A stretch of 64,000 bases of DNA from Fimbriimonadaceae bacterium (lineage in GTDB: Bacteria > Armatimonadota > Fimbriimonadia > Fimbriimonadales > Fimbriimonadaceae), in contig CP075364.1 in NCBI GenBank assembly GCA_019454105.1, positions 747,362 through 811,361 on the forward strand. Reading direction: 5' to 3'. A program made the translations under genes and the position numbers. Of this stretch, positions 24,582 to 32,481 are shown one piece after another; the stretch's first letter is position 1, and each line of letters begins with the position of its first letter. The notes below the pieces were generated by a model, which had not been told where the DNA came from, searched no databases, and saw nothing but the letters and a program-made list of their open reading frames with translations.

Positions 24582-24920
24582 CTAGTGGAACTGGCGCACT
24601 TCGACTGGGGCCCGACAGGCAATGGCGGCCTTCCGGCCCCACTCCATCGCGTCGTCCATGCTCGGGGCCTCGATTACCCAAAACCCACCGACGTGCTCGC
24701 CGGTCCTCAGATAGGGCCCCTCGAACACTTTGACGTCACCTTCGGCAGCCATCTCCCAGCCTTTGGCCTCGTCGGAAGGATGCAACCCGCCCACAAAGAC
24801 CCTGACTTCCTTCGCCACCATCTCGGCGTTCAGCGCGTCGATGTCGCGCGTCATGTCAGGGCTTTCCTTCGAGCCGTCATAGCCGTCGGGATGATGGATG
24901 GCGACGAGAAACTGAGGCAC
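24582..24920 (-). CDS. YCII-related (DGPF-type) protein
   Basis: 112 aa from GTG 24920 with GGAG about 8 nt upstream. Pattern MPQFLVAIHHPDGYD, FVGGLHP, VKVFEGPYLRTGEHVGGFWV, and the ending CRAPVEVRQF is that of YCII-related domain proteins often found near ECF sigma factors (none seen here). Function unknown; a stand-alone dimeric ferredoxin-like fold is expected. Shares strand with the DUF3303 gene but is 22 bp away from its -10-like box region. Confidence 0.75.
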   Translation of the reverse strand: MPQFLVAIHHPDGYDGSKESPDMTRDIDALNAEMVAKEVRVFVGGLHPSDEAKGWEMAAEGDVKVFEGPYLRTGEHVGGFWVIEAPSMDDAMEWGRKAAIACRAPVEVRQFH

Positions 24921-25009
24921 AGGTCGGCTCCAATAGGTCGGGGCGAGTATGACATGGGCTGAAATCCCATCGCCCGATCCCCGCCCCTAGGTTTCGCGTC
25001 TTCACCTTT

Positions 25010-25423
25010 ATGGACTATCGTGTTTGGGCCCTTCTGTCGGCGGTCTTCGCAGGTGCGACGGCCGTGCTCGCGAAAAAGGGAGTCACAGACGTCCCGCCGA
25101 ACACGGCCCTGTTGGTCCGGGTCGCCTTCGTCCTCCTGTTCTCGACGCTTCTCGCCTGGTCGACCAGCCAATTGCGGTTCGACGGCCTGACCAAGGCCAA
25201 CTGGCTCTTTCTCGGACTGTCGGCCGTGGCCACGTGGCTTTCATGGCTTTGCTACTTCAGGGCTCTGCAAATCGGGGACGTCTCGCGCGTGGCACCGATT
25301 GACAAGCTCAGTTTCGTCCTGGCCGTCGCCTTAGGATTCTTGTTCCTCGGCGAGAAGCCGGACCTGAAGCTGCTGGGGGGTTGCGGACTCATCGTTGGAG
25401 GTGTCCTCCTGACCCTATCTTAG
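25010..25423 (+). CDS. EamA-type membrane protein (half-size transporter)
   Basis: 137 aa, ATG 25010. Four to five hydrophobic segments and the EamA signature: AVFAGATAVLAKKGV, a middle WLCYFRALQIGDVSRVAPID and the ending FLGEKPDLKLLGGCGLIVGG. Full EamA/DMT exporters have two such units; this single unit probably works as a dimer, like small drug/metabolite exporters. Divergent from the YCII gene with about 90 bp between. Confidence 0.85.
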   Translation: MDYRVWALLSAVFAGATAVLAKKGVTDVPPNTALLVRVAFVLLFSTLLAWSTSQLRFDGLTKANWLFLGLSAVATWLSWLCYFRALQIGDVSRVAPIDKLSFVLAVALGFLFLGEKPDLKLLGGCGLIVGGVLLTLS

Positions 25424-25466
25424 GGAGGGTCAGGGGGGTCGGATCCGGTGTGCCAAAGTCTTCGGC

Positions 25467-25949
25467 ATGGACGAGGTCGCGATCGCCAAGCGAAGGGCTG
25501 TGGACGAGATGGAGATCTTTCTCAGGAACTTTTCGCACGTTCCTGACGACAAGTTGGATTGGGCGCCGGCGCCCACGGCCAAGTCCGCCATCCGGATCGC
25601 GGCCCACACCGCCCTCTACGCGGGCCGCTTCGCTGAGATGATCAGAGAGCGAAAGCTGCCGTCGCCAGACAACCTGGACGCCTGGATCGCCCAACGCGAC
25701 GCGGAGGAAGCGGAAGTGACCGACCGTCAGAAGATCGAGCGCATTTTTCGTGAAGGAACGGCGCAAGTTCTCGAAGCTCTTGATGGTTTGAATCCGGAAG
25801 ACTTGGGCATCACGCTCGTCTCTGGCAAGGGTTTCTCGATCCCGATGCGCCACCTGATTTCTCTGCCCGCTTTCCACGCGACGCTTCACACGGGTCAGAT
25901 CGACTATCTTCAGACTTGCTGGGGCGATCAGCACGTCTATGTGGAGTGA
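25467..25949 (+). CDS. DinB-family protein
   Basis: 160 aa, ATG 25467. Four-helix DinB/YfiT pattern with AAHTALYAGRF and the C-terminal HATLHTGQIDYL supplying the metal-binding His residues. DinB proteins include thiol transferases; the substrate here is unknown. Lies 44 bp behind the EamA gene in the same direction. Ends shortly before tRNA-Glu, which is on the other strand. Confidence 0.8.
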   Translation: MDEVAIAKRRAVDEMEIFLRNFSHVPDDKLDWAPAPTAKSAIRIAAHTALYAGRFAEMIRERKLPSPDNLDAWIAQRDAEEAEVTDRQKIERIFREGTAQVLEALDGLNPEDLGITLVSGKGFSIPMRHLISLPAFHATLHTGQIDYLQTCWGDQHVYVE

Positions 25950-25997
25950 ACGAGCCCGCTCCCTGCCAAGATGCCAGTGGCGGCTGAGCGCTAAAGT

Positions 25998-26074
25998 TGG
26001 TACTCCGGACGGGATTCGAACCCGCGATCTTCGCCGTGAGAGGGCGATGTCCTGAACCGCTAGACGACCGGAGC
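25998..26074 (-). tRNA. tRNA-Glu(CTC)
   Basis: Minus strand, 5' end at 26074: acceptor GCTCCGG, anticodon loop CCTCTCA with anticodon CTC, T arm GCGGG-TTCGAAT-CCCGT, 3' acceptor CCGGAGT, discriminator A and encoded CCA. All four arms fold; the first acceptor pair is G-T. Confidence 0.93.
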
Positions 26075-26118
26075 GAGGACTGACCAAGATACCCTGACAC
26101 AGCCAGGCCGCAAGAACC

Positions 26119-27552
26119 TCAGTCCCATCGCACCACCCAAGCCCGGGGCTCGGTGAACTCCTGGAAGGCCGAAGCCACCCCCTCCCGACCCCACCCGCTG
26201 CGGCCCACGCCGCCATAAGGCACAGAATCGAAGCGCAGCGTCGGTACGTCGTTCACCACCACCGCCCCCGTCTCCAACTGCTCGAACGCGGCCCGAGCCT
26301 GGTCCAGCCGCGGAGTGAAGACCCCACACTGGATGCTCCCGGAGGCCTTGTTCGCAGCCACCACCATCCCGTCGAACCCATCGAACACCGAGAACGTCGC
26401 GACTGGCCCGAAAACCTCGTCGCAGGCGAGCCTGGAGGACGCAGGCACCGACTCGAGCAGCGTCGGCCAGACCACATGGCCCTCGCGCCGTCCGCCCGCC
26501 AGCAACCCCGCTCCACCAGAGACCGCCTCCGAGACCCACTCCTGCACCCGGTCGGCCGCCCCGGCATGGATCAACGGGCCGCAGACCGTGGACTCATCAC
26601 GCGGATCGCCGGTCGCACAAGCCTCCGTCGCCGCGACAAGCCGTTCTCGAAGCTCGGCCGCCACGGGCTCCTCAGCCAGCACATGCTGCACCGAGATGCA
26701 CACCTGCCCAGCGTAGCCGAAGGCCCCCGCGACCGTCTTAGCCACCACCGCGTCCAAGTCCGCCCCTTGGCAAACTAAAACTCGGGCGTCCCCGCCCAGT
26801 TCGAGCACGACGCGCTTGCGCGGCAAAAGCTCCTTGAGCCGCCATCCCACCGCTTCGGATCCCGTAAAGCTCACGACCTTGACCCGGGGGTCGAGGGCGG
26901 CCCGCTCGGCCAGGTCTGGTTCGCACACCACCGCGTTCACCACTCCCGGCGGGCATCCGGCCTCGTGGATCAGCCTCGCCAAGGCGAGCGACGAAAGGGC
27001 GGCCAAAGAAGACGGCTTCAACACGACGGTGCAGCCGGCCGCCAGGGCCGGGGCGATCTTGTGAGCTGCGAGGTTGTAGGGCCAGTTGTAGGGCGTGATC
27101 GCCAAGACTGGGCCAATCGGAAACCGCTCGACTACAGCCCCCACCCCGGTTCCGCGAGGGTCATAGTCGACTGGCAAGACATGACCAGCAGGTCCGGTCA
27201 AGAGGTCTGCCGCCAAGTCGAACGTCATGGCCAGCCGGGCCACCTCGCCCCGCGACCAAGCGACTGGCTTGCCGACTTCGAGGGTCAGAGTCTCGACGAG
27301 TTCTGCAGACCTTTCCCTGGCCAGAGCGGCCACGCGACGCAACATTGAGACGCGTTCGTGGCGCGGGGAGCGTCTCCAAGTGAGAAAGGCCTCTGCCGCG
27401 GCGTCGAGGGCAGCGTCCACCTCGGACCATCCCGCCTCGGCGTAGGTGCCGACCAAGCTCGCGTCCCAAGGTGAACGGGCGACACCCTTGCCAATCGACT
27501 GGTCGCAGGGCCCGCCGAAGAAGTGGCCCCCGATCAACAGCTCGCAGTGCAA
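26119..27552 (-). CDS. NAD(P)-dependent aldehyde dehydrogenase
   Basis: About 477 aa if started at TTG 27552; the frame is open further upstream and no ribosome-binding site decides. Aldehyde dehydrogenase superfamily: ITPYNWPYNLAAHKIAPALA (cofactor region), TVVLKPSSLA, VVSFTGSEAVG, catalytic Glu in VVLELGGDA, nucleophilic Cys in GYAGQVCISVQHV, CDEVFGPVA and FGG-type end VPYGGVGRSGWGREG. Oxidises an aldehyde to the acid in the cytoplasm; substrate not determinable. The LELGGDA with Asp-Ala resembles non-specific/GapN-like ALDHs. Divergent from pyrF. Confidence 0.85.
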   Translation of the reverse strand: MHCELLIGGHFFGGPCDQSIGKGVARSPWDASLVGTYAEAGWSEVDAALDAAAEAFLTWRRSPRHERVSMLRRVAALARERSAELVETLTLEVGKPVAWSRGEVARLAMTFDLAADLLTGPAGHVLPVDYDPRGTGVGAVVERFPIGPVLAITPYNWPYNLAAHKIAPALAAGCTVVLKPSSLAALSSLALARLIHEAGCPPGVVNAVVCEPDLAERAALDPRVKVVSFTGSEAVGWRLKELLPRKRVVLELGGDARVLVCQGADLDAVVAKTVAGAFGYAGQVCISVQHVLAEEPVAAELRERLVAATEACATGDPRDESTVCGPLIHAGAADRVQEWVSEAVSGGAGLLAGGRREGHVVWPTLLESVPASSRLACDEVFGPVATFSVFDGFDGMVVAANKASGSIQCGVFTPRLDQARAAFEQLETGAVVVNDVPTLRFDSVPYGGVGRSGWGREGVASAFQEFTEPRAWVVRWD

Positions 27553-27604
27553 CGGAAGAAAGATGGCAGACGAATTGGAGATACAATCGCCAAAGGGCCC
27601 GGAA

Positions 27605-28312
27605 ATGAGAAGAAAAGTCATCTGCGCTATCGACACTGGCGACCTCAGCGAGGCGCTCTCGATCGTGCGCCGGGTCGGGCACCTTGTCGGAGCCTTCAAG
27701 ATCGGCCACGCCCTCACCCTCCCGCACGGCCTGAACGTTATCGAGACGCTACGAGAAGCGGGAGCCGACCGGATCTTCCTCGACCTCAAGTTCCATGACA
27801 TTCCGAACTCGGTCGCTCTCGGGGTGCGCGAAGCCGCCCGGCACGGGGCCTGGATGACCACGCTTCATCTCAGCGGAGGGCCCGCCATGCTCACGGCCGC
27901 CGTCGAAGAGGCCAGGGAATATGCGGCCGAAACCGCTCCGCTGCTCATCGGCGTCTCTGTTCTGACTTCTTTGGACGAGGCGTGTCTCCACAACGACCTC
28001 GGCGTCGGACGAAGCCTTGAAGACCATATGCTTTGCCTTTCGCAAATGGGTATCGCCTGCGGCCTTGACGGAGTCGTCTGTTCCGTTCGAGAAGTCCCGA
28101 TGCTCCGCCGCGAACTCGGGCACGCCGTCATCGTCACACCCGGCATTCGTCGCCCGGTTGATCCAAGCCACGACCAGCAACGGACAGGCGACGCTCAAGC
28201 CGCGCTCCGGGGTGGAGCCGACTACCTCGTGATCGGCCGGGTCCTGACCGACGCCCCTGACCCCAGTGCCGCGTTGGCCAGCCTCGGCCTGCTCCAAGAC
28301 CAGCCCGCGTGA
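27605..28312 (+). CDS. pyrF: Orotidine 5'-phosphate decarboxylase
   Basis: 235 aa from ATG 27605 (MRRKVICAIDTGD, the normal family N-terminus); an in-frame ATG at 27563 with a GGAAGAA upstream is an alternative. Catalytic Lys-Asp motif FLDLKFHDIPNSV, VTPGIRRP and the C-terminal YLVIGRVLTDAPDP phosphate loop. Converts OMP to UMP, the last step of pyrimidine synthesis; pyrE is also in this window (60523). TACAAT at 27582-27587 is a possible -10 box. Stop overlaps the mutY start (GTGA). Confidence 0.93.
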   Translation: MRRKVICAIDTGDLSEALSIVRRVGHLVGAFKIGHALTLPHGLNVIETLREAGADRIFLDLKFHDIPNSVALGVREAARHGAWMTTLHLSGGPAMLTAAVEEAREYAAETAPLLIGVSVLTSLDEACLHNDLGVGRSLEDHMLCLSQMGIACGLDGVVCSVREVPMLRRELGHAVIVTPGIRRPVDPSHDQQRTGDAQAALRGGADYLVIGRVLTDAPDPSAALASLGLLQDQPA

Positions 28313-29355
28313 GTGATTGGCGGCGCCGCCTCTTGGTTTGGTACGACGCCAACCGTCGCGACCTCCCGTGGCGCGAGAGGCGTGACCCGTACGCGGTCTG
28401 GGTCAGCGAGGCGATGCTCCAGCAAACGACCGTCGCGACCGTCTTGCCTTTTTATGCCCGCTGGATGGCTCGATTTCCGACGGTCGGGGCGCTGGCCCAG
28501 GCCGAGATCGACGAGGCATTGGCTCTCTGGTCAGGTCTTGGCTACTATCGCCGGTGCCGGATGTTGCACGAGGCGGCCCGTCGAGTGACCGGTGAGGGCT
28601 GGCCCGCGACCGCCCAGGAATGGCGCCGCCTCCCAGGGGTCGGGGCCTACACCGCCGCCGCGCTCGCTTCGATCGTGTCCAATGAGCCGAGCGCGGTCGT
28701 CGATGGCAACGTCGTACGGGTCTACGCTCGGTTGAACAACGATCCTGCCACAGGCACCAGCCTTCATAGGGCAGCCCAAAAGTGGGCAGACCGTGTGATC
28801 GACCGCGAACTCCCGGGCGAGTGGAACCAGGCCGTCATGGAACTCGGGGCGACCGTGTGCCGACCTGCCGGGCCGAAGTGCGGCGATTGCCCCGTTTCCG
28901 ACGTCTGCCAAGCCTTCGCAGCCGGGACAGCAGGGAGCCTGCCGACAAAGGCCCCCAAGCCGCTCTCGATCCGATTGTCAAGCACGATGGTCGTCCCTGT
29001 GAGTTTTGGGAAGGTCGGGTTCACCAAGATTACGGAAGGCCCGTGGTGGCGCGGACTTTGGGAGTGCCCGCAAGGGGAGAGTACCGAGCCATGGATCGGG
29101 CGGCTTCGACCTGAGACTGTCGAGCCTGCCGGGGCTTTTGTCTTTGTCGTGACGCGGCACCGAATCTCTCTTGAGGTGCTCGTAGCCAGCGGCTGCGAAC
29201 AGACCGGTGACCTCGAGTGGGAGCCATGGTCAAGTACGGACACGCTCCCGCTCACTTCACCGACTCGGCGGGCTTTGGCCTTGCCGCCAGTCGTCCGGCT
29301 GGCTGGGAAGGAAGCCCCTGTCCATCGCCCAACTCACGAGCGACACCGCCGCTGA
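28309..29355 (+). CDS. mutY: A/G-specific adenine DNA glycosylase
   Basis: 348 aa, GTG 28309 overlapping the pyrF stop. Removes adenine mispaired with 8-oxoguanine. N-terminal HhH-GPD domain: WYDANRRDLPWR, VSEAMLQQTTV (catalytic Glu), LPGVGAYTAAAL hairpin-helix-hairpin, VDGNVVRVYARL (catalytic Asp). The 4Fe-4S loop is C-x6-C-x2-C-x5-C (CRPAGPKCGDCPVSDVC). The C-terminal third is the NUDIX-like 8-oxoG recognition domain (GLWECPQGE). The 3' end overlaps an antisense small ORF. Confidence 0.95.
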   Translation: MSDWRRRLLVWYDANRRDLPWRERRDPYAVWVSEAMLQQTTVATVLPFYARWMARFPTVGALAQAEIDEALALWSGLGYYRRCRMLHEAARRVTGEGWPATAQEWRRLPGVGAYTAAALASIVSNEPSAVVDGNVVRVYARLNNDPATGTSLHRAAQKWADRVIDRELPGEWNQAVMELGATVCRPAGPKCGDCPVSDVCQAFAAGTAGSLPTKAPKPLSIRLSSTMVVPVSFGKVGFTKITEGPWWRGLWECPQGESTEPWIGRLRPETVEPAGAFVFVVTRHRISLEVLVASGCEQTGDLEWEPWSSTDTLPLTSPTRRALALPPVVRLAGKEAPVHRPTHERHRR

Positions 29356-29583
29356 CAAGGCTAGACCGTACAGGCAAAGCAACGTGAGCCCACGAAGGAA
29401 GGGAAGACCGATCCGCCGAGCCAGCTGCTCCTGACGCCTAAAATCGGCCCACGCTCGCTCGCGCCGACCTTCTGGAAGCCAGCGCACCCAGCCGCGCCGG
29501 AGCCGCCACATCCAAGGCCGCCGCATGAATTGGAGGCACGCCCACCAAAGCCGCCGCGCCAACCAGTCCGCCAACGGGGTCAC
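29257..29583 (-). CDS. Small single-TM hypothetical protein
   Basis: 108 aa, minus strand, its last about 99 nt overlapping the mutY 3' end. Basic Trp/Arg-rich N-terminus, then a clear hydrophobic segment (about residues 67-88, LTLLCLYGLALSAAVSLVSW). It fills the gap between mutY and the PAP2 gene. The coding claim rests on composition and the TM segment only; no family recognised. Confidence 0.45.
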   Translation of the reverse strand: MTPLADWLARRLWWACLQFMRRPWMWRLRRGWVRWLPEGRRERAWADFRRQEQLARRIGLPFLRGLTLLCLYGLALSAAVSLVSWAMDRGFLPSQPDDWRQGQSPPSR

Positions 29584-29599
29584 GTTTGATTCTGACTGG

Positions 29600-29605
29600 T
29601 AGGAT
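29600..29605 (+). promoter_or_regulatory. Extended -10-like box before the PAP2 gene
   Basis: TGG-TAGGAT (extended -10 form), 6 nt before GTG 29612; no ribosome-binding site between. Confidence 0.5.
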
Positions 29606-29611
29606 CAATGC

Positions 29612-30244
29612 GTGGGTTCGATCGACCTCGCCGTGTTCCGCTGGGTCAACCGCTGGCCCGATGCCTGGAGCCCTCTCCTCGTCGGCCTCAGCGAAGGGAA
29701 CAAGTGGCTCGGAGTTCGGGTCTTCTTGCTCGCCTTGTTCGCCGTTTGCCTCGCCTGGCGGCCTGCGCGGCGCGCGGCCCTGACCGCCGTGGTGGCCTGG
29801 CCCTTGGCCAACGGCATCACGGAGGCACTCAAATGGGGGTTTCAGGCTCCTCGTCCGTCGGCCCCCGTGGCGGCCCTGGTCGATCAAGGCGTGACCATCG
29901 CCGAGGCCCTGAACCGTCACCCAGAGGTTATCCTGCGCGTCGCCCCACTTGGCAGTTATGGGACGGCTTCGGCGCACTCAGCGAACATGATGGCGGTGGC
30001 GGTGTGCTTCTTCGTCGGCTATCGGCCTTTGGGATGGGCTTGGGTTGCGGTCGCGATCCTGACCGGCGTCTCGCGGGTGTACGTCGGCGTCCACTACCCG
30101 TACCAAGTGCTCTTGGGTTGGCTATGTGGGCTTCTGGCCGCGTTCGTCGTGATCAGGACCCTTGGCGCCTGGTCAGACATTCGCCAGCGGCGGGCCGCAC
30201 CTCAGGAAGCAGAAGCGGCGTCGCCCGATTCAGGCACGGTCTGA
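29612..30244 (+). CDS. PAP2-family membrane phosphatase
   Basis: 210 aa, GTG 29612. Integral membrane with about five hydrophobic segments. PAP2 motifs: KWGFQAPRPS (motif 1), GTASAHSAN (motif 2, His kept) and SRVYVGVHYPYQVLLGW (motif 3). The Asp that usually follows the motif 3 His four residues later is Gln here. Family members dephosphorylate lipid pyrophosphates such as undecaprenyl-PP; a role in envelope lipid recycling is plausible next to the amidase gene. The C-terminal tail overlaps the end of the convergent GerMN gene. Confidence 0.85.
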   Translation: MGSIDLAVFRWVNRWPDAWSPLLVGLSEGNKWLGVRVFLLALFAVCLAWRPARRAALTAVVAWPLANGITEALKWGFQAPRPSAPVAALVDQGVTIAEALNRHPEVILRVAPLGSYGTASAHSANMMAVAVCFFVGYRPLGWAWVAVAILTGVSRVYVGVHYPYQVLLGWLCGLLAAFVVIRTLGAWSDIRQRRAAPQEAEAASPDSGTV

Positions 30245-30780
30245 CCTGGCCGCATCACCTGCTGGGGCTCTCCGAGATCCACGTTGCCGATCGACTCGAG
30301 CGGTTTGCCCTCCACCGTAAACACCGCCTTGTCCACGTCTTCGAACTGGCCCAGCGTCGTCAAGATCCCTTTGAGCACCGTCTGTTCGTCCTCGGTGCCG
30401 TAGAAAGTCTCGAACTCGGCCGTGAAGTCCACCGTGGCGACACCGTTCGCGACCTTGACCGACTTGGCTCGAGCGCCCTTGGGCACCATCGGCAAGCCTT
30501 TGAGGAACTCGTTCAGCGCGAAGACCTTGGGATCCTCCTTCGGGGCCGCTTTGGCCTGCGACTTGTCGAAAACCAGCTTGTCTCCGTCGTAGCGTGGTTT
30601 GTACACCGTCACCTTGTCGGGCGTCTTGAGCCCCGGAGGCTGGGTGTCGGCGAGCCTGTGCTGCTCGGGCGGCACGGACTTTCCAGGCGAGTCTTTGATG
30701 TAGATCACCACGCTGGCGAGAACGGCCGTCCCCGCCAGGGCAACGACGATCGGAAACAGTGGCGACGGCTTTTTCTTCAT
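30202..30780 (-). CDS. GerMN-domain protein, membrane-anchored
   Basis: 192 aa, ATG 30780 overlapping the amidase stop as ATGA. One N-terminal anchor (LFPIVVALAGTAVLASVVIY), a linker, then a GerMN domain (FALNEFLKGLPMVPKGARAK, VDFTAEFETFYGTEDEQTVL, ILTTLGQFEDVDKAVFTVEG). GerMN domains occur in spore germination proteins and lipoproteins that bind or help cell-wall hydrolases; coupling to an amidase fits this. No spore genes are seen here. The 3' end overlaps the PAP2 gene tail by 43 nt. Confidence 0.85.
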   Translation of the reverse strand: MKKKPSPLFPIVVALAGTAVLASVVIYIKDSPGKSVPPEQHRLADTQPPGLKTPDKVTVYKPRYDGDKLVFDKSQAKAAPKEDPKVFALNEFLKGLPMVPKGARAKSVKVANGVATVDFTAEFETFYGTEDEQTVLKGILTTLGQFEDVDKAVFTVEGKPLESIGNVDLGEPQQVMRPGQTVPESGDAASAS

Positions 30781-32336
30781 TCCCCGAAATACTCCTTGAT
30801 CCCGCGTACCACGGCCTCGGCCATGTCTTGCTGGAAGTCGGGCCGGACCGAAAGGGCCCGGTCGGTGGCGTGGTTGAGGAAGCCGAGCTCAAGAAGGACG
30901 GCCGGCATGGTCGCGCCTCTCAAGACGGCGAATCCTGACTGGTAGATGCGTTGGTCGCTCCAAATACCCATGCAGGGCAGGCGGTTCTTCTTCGCGATCG
31001 CCGCCCGAACGCACTCGGCGAGCAACATCCCTTGGGGGTCGCGCTTATGATAGAAGACGATGGTGCCCGAGCGGCTGTTGGCCACGGTGTTCGAATTGTA
31101 GTGGACGCTGACGAAGAGGTCAGCCCGGGCTCGGTTGGCGATCTCGGGCCTCTCAGAAAGGTTCACAAAAGTGTCGTCGGCCCGAGTCATGACGACCGAG
31201 GCCCCTGCCTTACTCAATTCGTTGGCGAGTCGCTGGGCGGTCTGCAAAGCGACGGTCTTCTCCATGACGCCGCCGTGATTGGCTCCCGAGTCGCGGCCCC
31301 CGTGCCCGGCGTCCACGACCACGACCTTGCCGGTCAGGCCGCCCGAGCCGCGCGGGGGCGTCAACCTCAGTCGAATCTCGCCGCTGACCGTCTCAAGCCA
31401 GAAGGCGAGGGGACGGTCGAGCGAAAAGAGCATGGAGACCTGACCCCTCTGGTCGTCGCTCACCGCTAGCCCCTTCACCCCCTTGGCACTGCCGACCTCC
31501 TGGTCGCCGACCGCCTCTGTCGAAGACTGGGGTACGAGGAGTTGGATCGTGCGCGGGTCTTGGAAGACGGCGGACGGTCCCTTGGTCAGCGGCCCCGTCA
31601 CCGGGATCCTCACCGTTAGACCGCCATCGGCGCCCGGCTCCAAGACGGGCCGCGAGAGCGTGGCGATGACGACCGCAGGCTTCTCTTGCGTCGCGTTCGG
31701 CTTGGGAACGAGACCGATCTGGAACGAGCGGCTTGGTTGTAACGACGGGACTGGCAGGGTCGCCATCACAGGAGACTCGATGACGAACCGGACGACGTTC
31801 GGCGTGAACTGGGCCGCCCGCCACCCGGCCGGCAGGTCGGACACGAGCCGAGCCTCCAGCCGGGCTCCAGTGAAATCGACCACCAGCCGGTCGGGATCGG
31901 CGAGCCGGAACGCCCGGGCCCCGACCGCCAACGTGCTGTCCACGCGCGCCCCTTCTGGGATCGCCTCGATGTTCCGAATGCTCCCCAGCACGCTCACCCG
32001 GCCAGTCTCGGGGTCGGTCTCTACCGTCCCGCCCATGTAGCGGACAGCCTCTTCGAGCGGCACGTAGCCGCGCCCGTCCCGCTCGCGGACAGGAACCGAG
32101 AAGTTCCGACCCTCGCCGCTGATTGCGGCAACGCCGTTTCGGACGTCGATGTTCCACCCAAACCTTCGGACCATCGACGGGGCCACGAACGTCGTCTCCG
32201 ACTCGCGGAACCCGGCATCGACGATTTCGCCCCGGTGGGTGTACTCGACAGTCAGGGAAGGGCCTTGTGCGACCGCAAACACTGCCATCCATGGCAGAAG
32301 CCAGGCCAGAATCCGCCTCATGCTATTTCGGATCAT
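30777..32336 (-). CDS. N-acetylmuramoyl-L-alanine amidase with copper-amine-oxidase-N and AMIN-like domains
   Basis: 519 aa from ATG 32336; ATG 32321 is an alternative. Signal peptide MRRILAWLLPWMAVFAVAQ. Residues about 30-115 resemble the copper amine oxidase N-terminal domain (VAPSMVRRFGW, RGYVPLEEAVRYMGG); about 130-320 is AMIN-like beta-sheet repeat; about 335-519 is amidase_3 with zinc ligands in VVDAGHGGRDSG, VMEKTVAL and SVHYNSN and catalytic Glu in LLELGFLNH. Cleaves the MurNAc-L-Ala bond of peptidoglycan in the periplasm, for example at division. Operon with the GerMN gene. Confidence 0.93.
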   Translation of the reverse strand: MIRNSMRRILAWLLPWMAVFAVAQGPSLTVEYTHRGEIVDAGFRESETTFVAPSMVRRFGWNIDVRNGVAAISGEGRNFSVPVRERDGRGYVPLEEAVRYMGGTVETDPETGRVSVLGSIRNIEAIPEGARVDSTLAVGARAFRLADPDRLVVDFTGARLEARLVSDLPAGWRAAQFTPNVVRFVIESPVMATLPVPSLQPSRSFQIGLVPKPNATQEKPAVVIATLSRPVLEPGADGGLTVRIPVTGPLTKGPSAVFQDPRTIQLLVPQSSTEAVGDQEVGSAKGVKGLAVSDDQRGQVSMLFSLDRPLAFWLETVSGEIRLRLTPPRGSGGLTGKVVVVDAGHGGRDSGANHGGVMEKTVALQTAQRLANELSKAGASVVMTRADDTFVNLSERPEIANRARADLFVSVHYNSNTVANSRSGTIVFYHKRDPQGMLLAECVRAAIAKKNRLPCMGIWSDQRIYQSGFAVLRGATMPAVLLELGFLNHATDRALSVRPDFQQDMAEAVVRGIKEYFGE

Positions 32337-32361
32337 ACCCCCACATATCAACTAGACGAAT

Positions 32362-32436
32362 TGGTGGGCGGTGAGGGACTTGAACCCACGGCCACCTCGG
32401 TGTAAACGAGGCGCTCTACCACTGAGCTAACCGCCC
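32362..32436 (-). tRNA. tRNA-Val(TAC)
   Basis: Minus strand, 5' end at 32436: acceptor GGGCGGT, D arm AGCTCAGTGGTAGAGC, anticodon loop TTTACAC with anticodon TAC, T arm GTGGG-TTCAAGT-CCCTC, 3' acceptor ACCGCCC, discriminator A and encoded CCA. Confidence 0.95.
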
Positions 32437-32469
32437 CGGCGAGGCCGATTGTACTCGCGACCGGCGGGG

Positions 32470-32475
32470 TACCGT
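32470..32475 (+). promoter_or_regulatory. -10-like box before the S10 peptidase gene
   Basis: TACCGT, 6 nt before ATG 32482. GGCGGG between box and ATG could alternatively act as a weak ribosome-binding site. Confidence 0.35.
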
Positions 32476-32481
32476 GGCGGG

